Source: an uncultured Cycloclasticus sp.
GTDB lineage: Bacteria > Pseudomonadota > Gammaproteobacteria > Methylococcales > Cycloclasticaceae
Direction of reading: 5' to 3'
NCBI GenBank assembly: GCA_913060865.1
Contig: CAJXTU010000005.1
Span: forward strand, 1 to 64,000
Length of the DNA stretch: 64,000 nt
Shown piece by piece: positions 16,289 through 23,904 of this stretch. The notes under the pieces were generated by a model. It ran no database searches. It worked only from the letters and a program-made list of their open reading frames with translations, and was not told where the DNA came from. A program made the position numbers and the translations under genes. Position 1 is the stretch's first letter, and each line of letters opens with the position of its first letter.

Positions 16289-16605
16289 GCGACCCTAAAC
16301 TTAGCAAAGAAGAAAAACAAATTCTTAAAGATTTTGAAGCAGGCGAATTCAAATCTATTCTTACACCAGAACGTAAGAAAATCTTACAGGCTACTGCTGA
16401 AAACACGTTTAAAAAAGATAAACGAATTAACATTAGAATTTCAAGTCGCGATCTGGAGTCATTGCAAAGGCGTGCGCTTGAAGAAGGCATTCCCTACCAA
16501 ACTTTAGTCTCTAGCGTACTTCACAAATATGTTTCTGGAGGGCTACACGACATCATGGCTAACAAGGCACTAAACTCCGACGCGAAAAAGCATCGCGCCG
16601 GTTAG
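16285..16605 (+). CDS. BrnA/CopG-like antitoxin, cassette 8
   Basis: A 106-residue antitoxin. The N-terminal part (LSKEEKQILKDFEAGEFKS) is typical of BrnA-like partners, followed by a ribbon-helix-helix core RINIRISSRDLESLQRRALEEGIPYQTLVSSVLHKYVSG. The last 16 residues (IMANKALNSDAKKHRAG) are translated from the attC site itself, because the ancestral stop codon is absent. The tail therefore reflects recombination-site sequence, not selected protein. It overlaps the toxin gene by 4 bases. Confidence 0.84.
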   Translation: MSDPKLSKEEKQILKDFEAGEFKSILTPERKKILQATAENTFKKDKRINIRISSRDLESLQRRALEEGIPYQTLVSSVLHKYVSGGLHDIMANKALNSDAKKHRAG

Positions 16606-16619
16606 CTAAGGCGTTAGCA
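16557..16619 (+). repeat. attC: attC site 8
   Basis: 63 bases from GGCTAAC to core GTTAGCA (16613-16619); CTCCGACGCG pairs with CGCGCCGG around AAAAAGCAT. Much of it is translated as the antitoxin C-terminus. Confidence 0.87.
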
Positions 16620-16643
16620 TTTTTATTATGATTATATTATTCA

Positions 16644-16675
16644 TTTAACTATAGCTTATAGGTGCTATAGTTAAA
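16644..16675. promoter_or_regulatory. Operator of the second Phd-ParE cassette
   Basis: A perfect 12-base inverted repeat, TTTAACTATAGC (16644-16655) and GCTATAGTTAAA (16664-16675), with an 8-base centre, lies 30 bases before the antitoxin start. It is the likely autoregulatory site; the CTATAG core resembles the operator of the first Phd-ParE cassette. Confidence 0.7.
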
Positions 16676-16705
16676 CCTATTAACAGCACCTTTATGGAGC
16701 ACCCA

Positions 16706-16978
16706 ATGAAAACACGATTTTCCCAAGATATTATTCCTTTGTCTGTCCTTAAAATAAACCCAGGTAAAATTGCAAACCAAGCAAAGGACTCTCATCGCCC
16801 CATATTGCTTACTAGTAGAGGCCGTGGTATAGCCGTTATGCAGGGCTTAGAAGAATTTGAAAACCATGAAGAAGAGCGCGCTTTTGTAAAAGCCATTGCT
16901 CAAGGTTTATTAGAGGTAAAAGAAGGTAACGTACAAAACCTTGCTGATGCTAAGAAACAACTTGGTATCAATACTTGA
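16706..16978 (+). CDS. Phd/YefM-like antitoxin, cassette 9
   Basis: A 90-residue antitoxin. The core FSQDIIPLSVLKINPGKIANQAKDSHRPILLTSRGRGIAVMQGLEEFE matches the Phd/YefM DNA-binding domain, and the acidic helix with DAKKQLGI is the usual toxin-binding end. I choose the ATG at 16706 because GGAG at 16697-16700 is well placed before it; an upstream ATG at 16694 lacks a ribosome site. It overlaps the toxin by 4 bases (TTGA). Confidence 0.85.
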   Translation: MKTRFSQDIIPLSVLKINPGKIANQAKDSHRPILLTSRGRGIAVMQGLEEFENHEEERAFVKAIAQGLLEVKEGNVQNLADAKKQLGINT

Positions 16979-17277
16979 AAATATTAATATCTGATTCCGC
17001 ATTTAACGATTTAGAAGCAATAAAAGAATTTCACCTTGAAGAAGGTATGCCTCAAATAGAGATTGAGTTTGTTGTCGAAATTATTCGTCATATCGAAACA
17101 CTGCCAACCAACCCAGAAATTGAGCGCAAGGTGCCGGAGTTCAACGAAAAAAATATTCGAGAATTAATCCACCCTCCTTTTCGTATTGTTTATTTAAAAG
17201 AAGAAAAAACTATTAATATCATTAGAGTTTGGCGAAATGAGCGATTATTAAATTTAACAGATACACCTGTAAATTAA
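16975..17277 (+). CDS. RelE/ParE family toxin, cassette 9
   Basis: A 100-residue RelE/ParE-fold toxin: KILISDSAFNDLEAIKEFHLEEGM, then EFNEKNIRELIHPPFRIVYL and the closing strand TINIIRVWRNERLL. The start is a TTG sharing bases with the antitoxin stop (TTGA), which should keep toxin yield below antitoxin. Only distantly similar to the cassette 7 toxin by eye, so not a recent duplication. Confidence 0.85.
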   Translation: MKILISDSAFNDLEAIKEFHLEEGMPQIEIEFVVEIIRHIETLPTNPEIERKVPEFNEKNIRELIHPPFRIVYLKEEKTINIIRVWRNERLLNLTDTPVN

Positions 17278-17281
17278 AAAA

Positions 17282-17315
17282 ATATAACAATAATCAGGGA
17301 TCAACGGGGTTAGAC
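17282..17315 (+). repeat. Possible short or decayed attC (site 9)
   Basis: Starts with ATATAAC and ends with core-like GTTAGAC (17309-17315), but only 34 bases with no clear hairpin. It may be a truncated attC marking the end of the cassette 9 toxin pair. Confidence 0.35.
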
Positions 17316-17360
17316 ACAAAGCATTAAAATTTATCTTTACAAGCCCAGGTATAAACAACG

Positions 17361-19127
17361 ATGACAAACCGACTGCCCCAGAAAACATCCTCAACTATAT
17401 CGACACTCGACGATCTGGCGAAGTTGGCAAACTATTCCCTCATGGACACGCTCAACTGTGATCCTAACGCGAGAGAAAACGGTGTCGACCACGCGCCGCG
17501 ACAAGTCTTCACGGGGCATTATGTCCCCGTCAACCCGACTCCTATCAAAGACCCAGAGTATGTAGCGCACAGCAAAAACTTTTTTTCCGAGCTTGGCTTC
17601 GCAGACAGCATGGCAGAGTCCTCCGATTTCGCCCGCATGTTCTCCGGCGATATTTCTCAGGTTCCAGAGCCGATGCGCAAGATCGGTTGGGCGACTGGCT
17701 ACGCACTTTCCATCTACGGCACTGAATACATCCAGCAGTGCCCATTCCAAACCGGCAATGGATATGGAGACGGTCGTGCGGTTTCTGTACTTGAGGCTGT
17801 CATCAATGATCGGCGCTGGGAGATGCAGCTCAAAGGTGGTGGCCGCACGCCCTATTGCCGCGGCGCGGACGGTCGCGCTGTTTTACGGTCGAGTATCCGT
17901 GAGTTTTTGGCTCAGGAGCACATGCACGCACTGGGCGTACCCACATCACGGTCTTTGAGTTTGTACGTTTCAAAAACGGAGAAGGTAAACCGGCCGTGGT
18001 ACTCGGAAGGCTCGCATTCGGAGAACCCCGACATGCTTATTTCTGAGGCCGTCGCCATCTCGACACGTGTCGCACCGTCGTTTATCCGCGTCGGCCAACT
18101 CGAACTTTTCGCTCGCCGTACCCGTAAAAACGAACACCCGAAAGCAATGGAAGAACTCGAAAAGATTGTGCTGCACTTGATTGATCGTGAGTACGCTGAC
18201 GTTGTCGATAAGCAACTCAGCACCCCAGAAAAAGTGCTGTTGCTGGCGCGCGAGTTTCGTAGCCGCCTTACGTCACTGGTGGCGAACTGGATCCGCGTCG
18301 GCTTCTGTCAGGGTAACTTCAACAGCGACAACTGCGCAGTGGGTGGCTTTACACTTGATTATGGTCCCTTCGGCTTTTGTGATGTGTTTAACCCGCGTTA
18401 TCAGCCTTGGACGGGGGGTGGTCACCACTTCTCGTTCATGAATCAACCCAGCGCGGCGCAAAGTAACTTCAATATGTTTTGTTCAGCGTTACGGCCGTTG
18501 CTGGCATCGCATCAGGACTGTTTGCTAGAGCTCGATGAGATTCAAAGTGGATTTTCGACAGTAATGCACACGAAAATGGAAAAGATGTGGACTGCCAAGC
18601 TGGGTCTTAGCACTTTGAACACGGCGTCTGACAAGGCACTTTGCAACAAACTGTTCAGCGAGCTAGGAACACTTATGATGCAAACGCCAGTCGATTACAC
18701 TATTTTCTTCCGCGAGCTTTCGTCGGTACCCGACGACATTGGCCCACTTAAGAAAAGTTTCTACAATAACTCGGCGCATGATACAGACGCCGAAGAGATA
18801 GATAAGCGCTGGGCAGAGTGGCTAGCAAAGTGGAAAACGCTCCTCAGCATTTCCTGTGACGCCAATGCTCCTTCACCCCGATCCAGTGAAGAAATCTCTA
18901 GGCAGATGAAACTCGTCAACCCAAAATATATTTTGCGAGAGTGGTTTGTTATGCCCGCTTATCAGCAAGCCACTGCAGGAAATTACTCTCTAATTCGAGA
19001 ACTGCAGAACGTGATGACACAGCCCTATGCAGAGCAATCGAAGGACGTGGAAGATAAATACTATAGGTTAAAACCGCCTGAGTTCTTTGAGGTGGGTGGG
19101 TTATCCCATCTTAGTTGCTCGTCGTGA
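17361..19127 (+). CDS. selO: SelO/YdiU family protein AMP-transferase
   Basis: A 588-residue SelO pseudokinase, a family that transfers AMP from ATP to Ser, Thr or Tyr of redox-related proteins. The core block is clear: [36 protein letters not shown] (ATP loop), [20 protein letters not shown], then [19 protein letters not shown] with the metal-binding Asn and Asp. It is longer than E. coli SelO (478) because of an extended N-terminus. The gene is visibly more GC-rich than the AT-rich cassettes around it, pointing to separate acquisition. It lies between a doubtful attC and a probable one, so whether it is a true cassette is open. Confidence 0.9.
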   Translation: MTNRLPQKTSSTISTLDDLAKLANYSLMDTLNCDPNARENGVDHAPRQVFTGHYVPVNPTPIKDPEYVAHSKNFFSELGFADSMAESSDFARMFSGDISQVPEPMRKIGWATGYALSIYGTEYIQQCPFQTGNGYGDGRAVSVLEAVINDRRWEMQLKGGGRTPYCRGADGRAVLRSSIREFLAQEHMHALGVPTSRSLSLYVSKTEKVNRPWYSEGSHSENPDMLISEAVAISTRVAPSFIRVGQLELFARRTRKNEHPKAMEELEKIVLHLIDREYADVVDKQLSTPEKVLLLAREFRSRLTSLVANWIRVGFCQGNFNSDNCAVGGFTLDYGPFGFCDVFNPRYQPWTGGGHHFSFMNQPSAAQSNFNMFCSALRPLLASHQDCLLELDEIQSGFSTVMHTKMEKMWTAKLGLSTLNTASDKALCNKLFSELGTLMMQTPVDYTIFFRELSSVPDDIGPLKKSFYNNSAHDTDAEEIDKRWAEWLAKWKTLLSISCDANAPSPRSSEEISRQMKLVNPKYILREWFVMPAYQQATAGNYSLIRELQNVMTQPYAEQSKDVEDKYYRLKPPEFFEVGGLSHLSCSS

Positions 19128-19161
19128 TTCTTTGGACTTAAAAAGTAGTGCCAGATACACC

Positions 19162-19431
19162 TTAAAATTGATCGTAATGTCCGCCAATAGCAAAAATATA
19201 AATGTAGTCTTTATCGTACTTATAAATGACTCGATCTTTTTGGCTAATACGACGAGACCACAAACCAGAGAGCTTATGCTTTAATGCTTCAGGTTTACCG
19301 ATACCCATTTTTGGGTCTTCGCGAAGCATTTCTTTCAATAAACGACAAAGCATCTTGTGTAGCTTTTTGTCCCTTAATCTAAGTTCCTCATATGCAGCCC
19401 AAGTGTTACCTTCAAATACCAGTGATCTCAT
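19162..19431 (-). CDS. yoeB: YoeB-like toxin (Txe/YoeB family)
   Basis: An 89-residue ribosome-dependent mRNA interferase of the Txe/YoeB family. It contains FEGNTWAAYEELRLRDKKLHKML, KPEALKHKLSGLWSRRISQKDRVIYKY and the C-terminal IFAIGGHYDQF, matching YoeB including the terminal HY and the catalytic Arg/Glu region. It overlaps the antitoxin by 20 bases. It reads against the other cassettes, so it depends on its own promoter. It ends 34 bases from the convergent SelO gene with no attC between. Confidence 0.9.
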   Translation of the reverse strand: MRSLVFEGNTWAAYEELRLRDKKLHKMLCRLLKEMLREDPKMGIGKPEALKHKLSGLWSRRISQKDRVIYKYDKDYIYIFAIGGHYDQF

Positions 19432-19693
19432 CTAGCTCTCCGGCAGTAGGCTTATATCCCTTTTTTTTAGCATTCGTAGCGGCTGAGGCAGCAATTTGCT
19501 TCATTAAGTCATTATTTTGCAAAACATATAGTGTTTCTTGTTCACGTTCCCAATCATCTGCACTTAATACGACAAAGTCATCACCACTTCTGCGCGTAAC
19601 CTTAAGCGGCAAATGTTCAGTAACAACCTGTTCTACAAAACTTTTTAAGTTATCTCTAAATTTATTTACACTAATACTATCCATTTCAGCCAT
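19412..19693 (-). CDS. yefM: YefM-like antitoxin
   Basis: A 93-residue Phd/YefM-family antitoxin: MDSISVNKFRDNLKSFVEQVV, then PLKVTRRSGDDFVVLSADDWE and the toxin-binding end (NKKKGYKPTAGELDEITGI-like acidic tail). It precedes yoeB on the minus strand. The pair is inverted relative to the cassette array, a common arrangement for cassette-borne toxin-antitoxin genes carrying their own promoter. An internal Met4 could also serve as start. Confidence 0.88.
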   Translation of the reverse strand: MAEMDSISVNKFRDNLKSFVEQVVTEHLPLKVTRRSGDDFVVLSADDWEREQETLYVLQNNDLMKQIAASAATNAKKKGYKPTAGELDEITGI

Positions 19694-19734
19694 CCATAAA
19701 ATGTACCCTAATCCCGTACATAATAGTAATAAAG

Positions 19735-19795
19735 CCCTAACAAGTCAATTAACGGCGGCTGCAAAAAGCGCGTCGCGTTATTTCAACCGTTCACT
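19735..19795 (+). repeat. attC: Probable attC site 10
   Basis: 61 bases from CCCTAAC to GTTCACT (19789-19795). TTAACGGCG pairs imperfectly with CGCGTTATT around a CTGCAAAAAGCG centre. The core is off-consensus, so it is less certain than sites 1-8. Confidence 0.55.
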
Positions 19796-19819
19796 GTCCA
19801 AACAAGTAGAGGGAAACTC

Positions 19820-20215
19820 ATGAAAGAAATTACCAGAATTAATCACATTGGCTTAAGAGTTAAAAACCTAAATATCTCTAGAGAATTTTACGAAAAGCTA
19901 GGGTTTATATTTCTGGCTGGGCCAATTGGTCCAGAGCCTGTAGCGATTATGGAGCATGCGTCAGGCGTTAATATAAATTTTATTCTCAATGCTGATCCCA
20001 ACTGTACAGAAAACATCCTTATGGATACCTCACGAAAACATACAGGTTATACTCATGTCGCATTAGAAGTAAATAACGCCGCGTCAGCGTTGGAGTTTGT
20101 TAAAGGGCTTGGCATTAAAATTACTGGTGAAGTGGAGTTTGAAGGTGCAAAATTCTTTTTTATAAGAGACCCTGACCGCAATGTCATCGAATTTCATCAG
20201 CCAGCCTGCCGTTAA
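19820..20215 (+). CDS. VOC-family (glyoxalase/bleomycin-resistance fold) protein, last clear cassette
   Basis: A 131-residue vicinal-oxygen-chelate protein with two beta-alpha-beta-beta-beta repeats: RINHIGLRVKNLNISREFYEKLGF at the start, then YTHVALEVNNAASALEFVKGLGI and the ending FIRDPDRNVIEFHQP. Metal-ligand candidates are His in NHIGL, Glu/His in the second repeat and the Glu of VIEFH. The substrate is unknown; members act as lyases, dioxygenases or drug-binding proteins. It has a GAGG ribosome site and lies directly after the probable attC. Confidence 0.85.
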   Translation: MKEITRINHIGLRVKNLNISREFYEKLGFIFLAGPIGPEPVAIMEHASGVNINFILNADPNCTENILMDTSRKHTGYTHVALEVNNAASALEFVKGLGIKITGEVEFEGAKFFFIRDPDRNVIEFHQPACR

Positions 20216-20400
20216 CAACGGCTATCAAAAATCGTCCGGAGATGGTGTTACGTTTGGAGCTGATATTTAAAAAATCATCTACTGACCTTTGCAGGCAGAG
20301 CAACACCGCAAAGAGTTACATGTTACCCAGCTTTATGCGCCATCATCACGTAACAAACGGGTTGGGCATGACACGCAAAGAAACGTGCGCGTCTTATATA
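20209..20400 (+). other. Decayed end of the integron array
   Basis: Two attC-like fragments: CGTTAAC to GTTACGT (20209-20253), and ACGTAAC followed by ACGGGTTGGG and GACACGC...GTGCGCGTC (20348-20393) without a matching right end. No gene is present between the VOC gene and 20430. I read this as the eroded distal border of the cassette array. Confidence 0.4.
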
Positions 20401-20429
20401 AACACTATATTACAAGATAATAAAATATC

Positions 20430-21056
20430 ATGAGTGGATGCTGTGGAGATAGTTGTGCCGTAGAGGCACTTAGAGAAAAGCAACGAGGAACTCTACTGTA
20501 TGTGCTCGGTATAAATACGGCCATGTTTCTAATTATAGTTGTTGCCGCTATATATGGGGATTCAACAGCACTATTCGCGGACAGTCTGGACAATCTTGGA
20601 GATGCTTTAACATACGCACTCAGTATATATGCTGTCACTAGAGGAAATGCTACGAAAGCTAAAGTAGCATTATTCAAAGGTGTTTTAATTTTGTTTGCGG
20701 CTATTGCTGTGCTTGTTCAAATTATCTATCACATTGTGGTACCAACCGTTCCTGTGTTTGAAATAATGGGAATCTTTAGTTTGCTTGGCCTAATCGCTAA
20801 TTCTACTTGTCTTTATTTACTTTGGCGCCATAGGAATGAAGATGTCAATATGAGTTCAGTATGGGAGTGCTCACGGAATGATATTGTGACAAATATTTCA
20901 GTGTTTGTCGCAGCAGGAGCGGTGTGGCTGACTGAATCAGGTTGGCCAGATATTTTAGTTTCTATGGCTCTAGTTTGGTTGTTAATGCGCTCCTCTTTTC
21001 GGGTCATAACTTCCGCTAGGCTGGAACTTCGAGTCGCAACATTAGCAAAAAACTGA
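20430..21056 (+). CDS. Cation diffusion facilitator (metal efflux)
   Basis: A 208-residue inner membrane CDF protein. After a Cys-rich N-terminus (MSGCCGDSC, likely a metal-binding site) come about six membrane segments. The metal site HDxxD-type motif appears as ADSLDNLGD in helix 2 and SRNDIVTN in helix 5. The family exports Zn2+, Cd2+ or Fe2+ with proton antiport. It lacks the C-terminal cytoplasmic domain of YiiP, giving a short form. It precedes a metal-uptake gene set, so the region handles one metal both ways, most likely zinc. Confidence 0.85.
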   Translation: MSGCCGDSCAVEALREKQRGTLLYVLGINTAMFLIIVVAAIYGDSTALFADSLDNLGDALTYALSIYAVTRGNATKAKVALFKGVLILFAAIAVLVQIIYHIVVPTVPVFEIMGIFSLLGLIANSTCLYLLWRHRNEDVNMSSVWECSRNDIVTNISVFVAAGAVWLTESGWPDILVSMALVWLLMRSSFRVITSARLELRVATLAKN

Positions 21057-21215
21057 AGATGCCGACCCAGTACTACGATGAAAAGTGATTTAACAAATAG
21101 CACTAGCAGGCAATTTACTGTCTCTATATACTGGACAAGATTTACGTTCTGCGGCGTTGGAGTCTACATGATGCCAACTGCCATTAGATACACCATTTCA
21201 AGAAATGCTTGATAA

Positions 21216-21503
21216 ATGACAAACCGACAGCACATTCAGATATCCATATTACTTATAAGCATCTTCATGCTTATGGGGCAAATGGGTGTGCTAGCTCATT
21301 CTGTAGAACATCCTTTTCATACACCGGATCAATCATGCCAGTTGTCTCTACACTGCGAAAAATCCGGTAATGGGCTGATCCCCCTTAGCTTACAAGCACC
21401 TACTCTACCTAGTTCTAATCTGCTTGTTGGTAGGGTTTCCACACTTCCATTATTCTTTCTAAAAACCGCTTACCGCTCTCGCTCGCCTCCTACTCTTCTG
21501 TAA
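21216..21503 (+). CDS. Small exported His-rich protein, unrecognised
   Basis: A 95-residue protein with one hydrophobic N-terminal segment (ISILLISIFMLMGQMGVLA), probably a signal peptide, then a His/Cys cluster AHSVEHPFHTPDQSCQLSLHC that could bind metal. I do not recognise the family; the layout resembles DUF2946-like small proteins found beside metal transport genes. It lies 72 bases before the porin-like gene, in the same direction. Confidence 0.6.
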   Translation: MTNRQHIQISILLISIFMLMGQMGVLAHSVEHPFHTPDQSCQLSLHCEKSGNGLIPLSLQAPTLPSSNLLVGRVSTLPLFFLKTAYRSRSPPTLL

Positions 21504-21574
21504 AACCATTTTTTTGTTAAACCATCGCCATCAATTGATGATCGCGATGAATGTTTTTATTTACCGGAGAATTA

Positions 21575-22942
21575 ATGATGCGTAAAGCATTCCCTATGGC
21601 TGTAGTAGCAGCCGCCCTACTGTTCTCAGAGTCTGGCTTTGCCGACTCTGACATGCAGACATTGCAACAACAAGTAGACGCACTTAAAAAAGACTATGAA
21701 CAACGTATTGCGGCACTGGAAACTCGTTTATTAAAAGCCGAAACGAAGGTCAACACACAAACCCTTGAAGTTAAATCAGCCCGTACGTCAACGATCACTT
21801 CAAACAGCTTTAACCCCGCAGTCAGCGTTATTTTGAATGGCCGATATGCAAACTTTGATAATGATCCTGACGACTATGAGTTACCAGGTTTTTCCTTGGG
21901 AGGCGAATCAGGATTAGGCAGTCAAGGTTTCTCATTAGGTGAAAGTGAGCTGGCTTTTAGTGCCAACATTGATGACAAATTTTATGGCAAGGCCACCATC
22001 GGCTTACATAATGACGGCGGATCAACCGAGGTAGATCTTGAAGAAGCCTTTATCCAAACCTTAGGCTTAGGAAATGGTTTAACCCTCAAAGCAGGGCGAT
22101 TCTTTTCTGCCATCGGTTATCTAAACGAGCAACATACTCATACATGGGATTTTGCCGACGCACCGTTAATTTACCGAGGTTTATTTGGCGATCAACTTAA
22201 AAATGATGGCGTGCAAATATCTTATATTGCTCCCACCGAAATGTTTTTACAGTTTGGCGCCGAGATCATGAGTGGTAGCAGTTTTCCTGGTGGTGGCGAA
22301 GACAACGGTATTGGCGCCTCAACCGTGTTTGCTAATATCGGTGGCGATATAGGCATTGAACATAGTTGGCAGCTGGGTTTAAGTCATTGGCAAGCGAATG
22401 ATATTGAAGGCCGCACCAGCGGTGGGCATTCTCATGGTAATGTTGGCACAGAAGAAACACCGTCCTTTGATGGCAGCAGTGAGATTAACGCACTGGATTT
22501 AGTTTATAAATGGGCCCCTAACGGCAACCCTAGCAATCAAAACTTTAAGTTTCAGTTTGAATACTTTGACCGCCAAGAAGATGGCGGAATTACTATGTTA
22601 AACAGTGGCCCACCTCTTGAAGCAAGTAGCTATGACGGTGATCAACAAGGTTGGTATGCACAAACCGTTTATCAGTTTAAACCACAGTGGCGAGTCGGTT
22701 TACGTTACGACGAACTAGACAGCGATAACAGCGGTTCTGATGCTGATGTATTGGCTGAAGCAGGGCTAGATAATGAAGGTCTTAAACCCAAGCGATTCAG
22801 CGCTATGCTCGAATGGTTGCCGAGTGAGTTTTCACGGATACGCCTGCAGTACAACCGCGATGAATCCTATGAGCAGGCGGATGATCAATTGTTTTTGCAA
22901 TATACCATGAGCTTAGGTAGTCACGGCGCCCATCAATATTAG
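21575..22942 (+). CDS. Outer membrane porin-like protein linked to zinc uptake
   Basis: A 455-residue outer membrane protein. A signal peptide (residues 1-22, ending in SGFA) is followed by a periplasmic coiled-coil (TLQQQVDALKKDYEQRIAALETRL) and then a beta-barrel with alternating strands (FKLQFEYF, WYAQTVYQF, WRVGLRYDEL). A His-rich loop (GGHSHGNVG) lies in the middle, and the C-terminus ends with Gln-Tyr, an aromatic end suited to barrel assembly. I start at ATG 21575 after GGAG. Followed by a zinc-type binding protein, so it may let metal through the outer membrane. Confidence 0.8.
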   Translation: MMRKAFPMAVVAAALLFSESGFADSDMQTLQQQVDALKKDYEQRIAALETRLLKAETKVNTQTLEVKSARTSTITSNSFNPAVSVILNGRYANFDNDPDDYELPGFSLGGESGLGSQGFSLGESELAFSANIDDKFYGKATIGLHNDGGSTEVDLEEAFIQTLGLGNGLTLKAGRFFSAIGYLNEQHTHTWDFADAPLIYRGLFGDQLKNDGVQISYIAPTEMFLQFGAEIMSGSSFPGGGEDNGIGASTVFANIGGDIGIEHSWQLGLSHWQANDIEGRTSGGHSHGNVGTEETPSFDGSSEINALDLVYKWAPNGNPSNQNFKFQFEYFDRQEDGGITMLNSGPPLEASSYDGDQQGWYAQTVYQFKPQWRVGLRYDELDSDNSGSDADVLAEAGLDNEGLKPKRFSAMLEWLPSEFSRIRLQYNRDESYEQADDQLFLQYTMSLGSHGAHQY

Positions 22943-22946
22943 TGAT

Positions 22947-22988
22947 TTTTTGCACGAGTTATTCGTAGCTCGTGCAAAAACTTTTTTT
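22947..22988 (+). terminator. Intrinsic terminator or attenuator after the porin gene
   Basis: A perfect 12-base stem (TTTTTGCACGAG, 22947-22958, with CTCGTGCAAAAA, 22969-22980) is followed by a run of seven T. It lies just before the binding-protein gene, so read-through would set the ratio of the porin to the transporter subunits. Confidence 0.8.
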
Positions 22989-22998
22989 GGAGAAAATT

Positions 22999-23904
22999 AT
23001 GTTTTATCAATGGGTAAAAAAAATTGTTTTAATAATGGCCTTAACCATGCCGTTTTATGTGCAGCCTAGCTATGCCCAAATTAATGTATTCGCCTGTGAG
23101 CCAGAATGGGCTGCACTTGCTCGCGCCTTGGGTGGCGATGCTGTAAAAGTCACGAGTGCCACCACCGCTATGCAAGACCCGCATCATATACAAGCACGCC
23201 CAAGCCTGATTGCTAAGATGCGCCGCGCCGACCTGTTGGTTTGCACGGGCGCTGATCTTGAAGTTGCTTGGCTACCTTTATTATTGCGTAAATCAGGCAA
23301 TGCTCGTGTTCAGCCGGGTCAAACGGGGTATTTTATGGCGGCAGATTATATAAGCTTGCTCGAAAAACCAACCGTGCTTGATCGCAGTTTAGGAGACATT
23401 CATGCAGCGGGGAACCCTCACTTTCATCTTGATCCCTCCCGTATTGCATTGATTGCGACTGCACTCGCGGATAGGTTGGCAAAAGTTGATTCTGCGAATG
23501 AATTACATTATCAGACGAACCTACAGACCTTTAATCAACACTGGCAGCAGTCTATAGAAAATTGGAAACATCGCAGTCAGTCATTACGCGGCAAGCGTGT
23601 TGTTGTTAGTCATAATAGCTGGGTGTATCTGGAGTCATGGTTAGGTTTACATCAAGTGGCAACGCTGGAACCAAAACCAGGCATTCCTGCCAGTAGTACC
23701 CACTTGAGCAGCGTACTTGGAAAAATACAACAACATCCCGCCGACATGTTGCTTCATGCCAGTTATCAAAGTGATAAGTCAGTCGTTTGGTTATCTAAAA
23801 AAACAGCGATTCCAATCGTTGCCTTAGCCCTTAGCCCATCCGAGGGTGAGTCGCTCATCATTTGGTTTGACAAAGTAATCCACCAATTGTTGAGTGTTAA
23901 CTAA
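22999..23904 (+). CDS. Zinc-type ABC transporter substrate-binding protein (ZnuA-like)
   Basis: A 302-residue periplasmic cluster A-I metal-binding protein. A signal peptide ending at SYA-QI is followed by INVFACEPEWAALARALGGDAV, and metal-ligand His appear in MQDPHHIQARPS, AGNPHFHLDPS and VVVSHNSW. It lacks the long His-rich loop of many ZnuA proteins. I start at ATG 22999, with GGAG just upstream, rather than 22972. Its stop overlaps the permease start by one base (TAATG). Confidence 0.88.
   Translation: MFYQWVKKIVLIMALTMPFYVQPSYAQINVFACEPEWAALARALGGDAVKVTSATTAMQDPHHIQARPSLIAKMRRADLLVCTGADLEVAWLPLLLRKSGNARVQPGQTGYFMAADYISLLEKPTVLDRSLGDIHAAGNPHFHLDPSRIALIATALADRLAKVDSANELHYQTNLQTFNQHWQQSIENWKHRSQSLRGKRVVVSHNSWVYLESWLGLHQVATLEPKPGIPASSTHLSSVLGKIQQHPADMLLHASYQSDKSVVWLSKKTAIPIVALALSPSEGESLIIWFDKVIHQLLSVN

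Noticed and set aside
17391..18461. Several open frames on both strands inside the SelO gene
   Set aside because: They are shadows of a GC-richer gene with clear family motifs in the main frame.
7485..20250. CRISPR array or tandem repeats
   Set aside because: The recurring elements are attC sites: varied length, self-complementary and separated by whole genes, with no short regular spacers.
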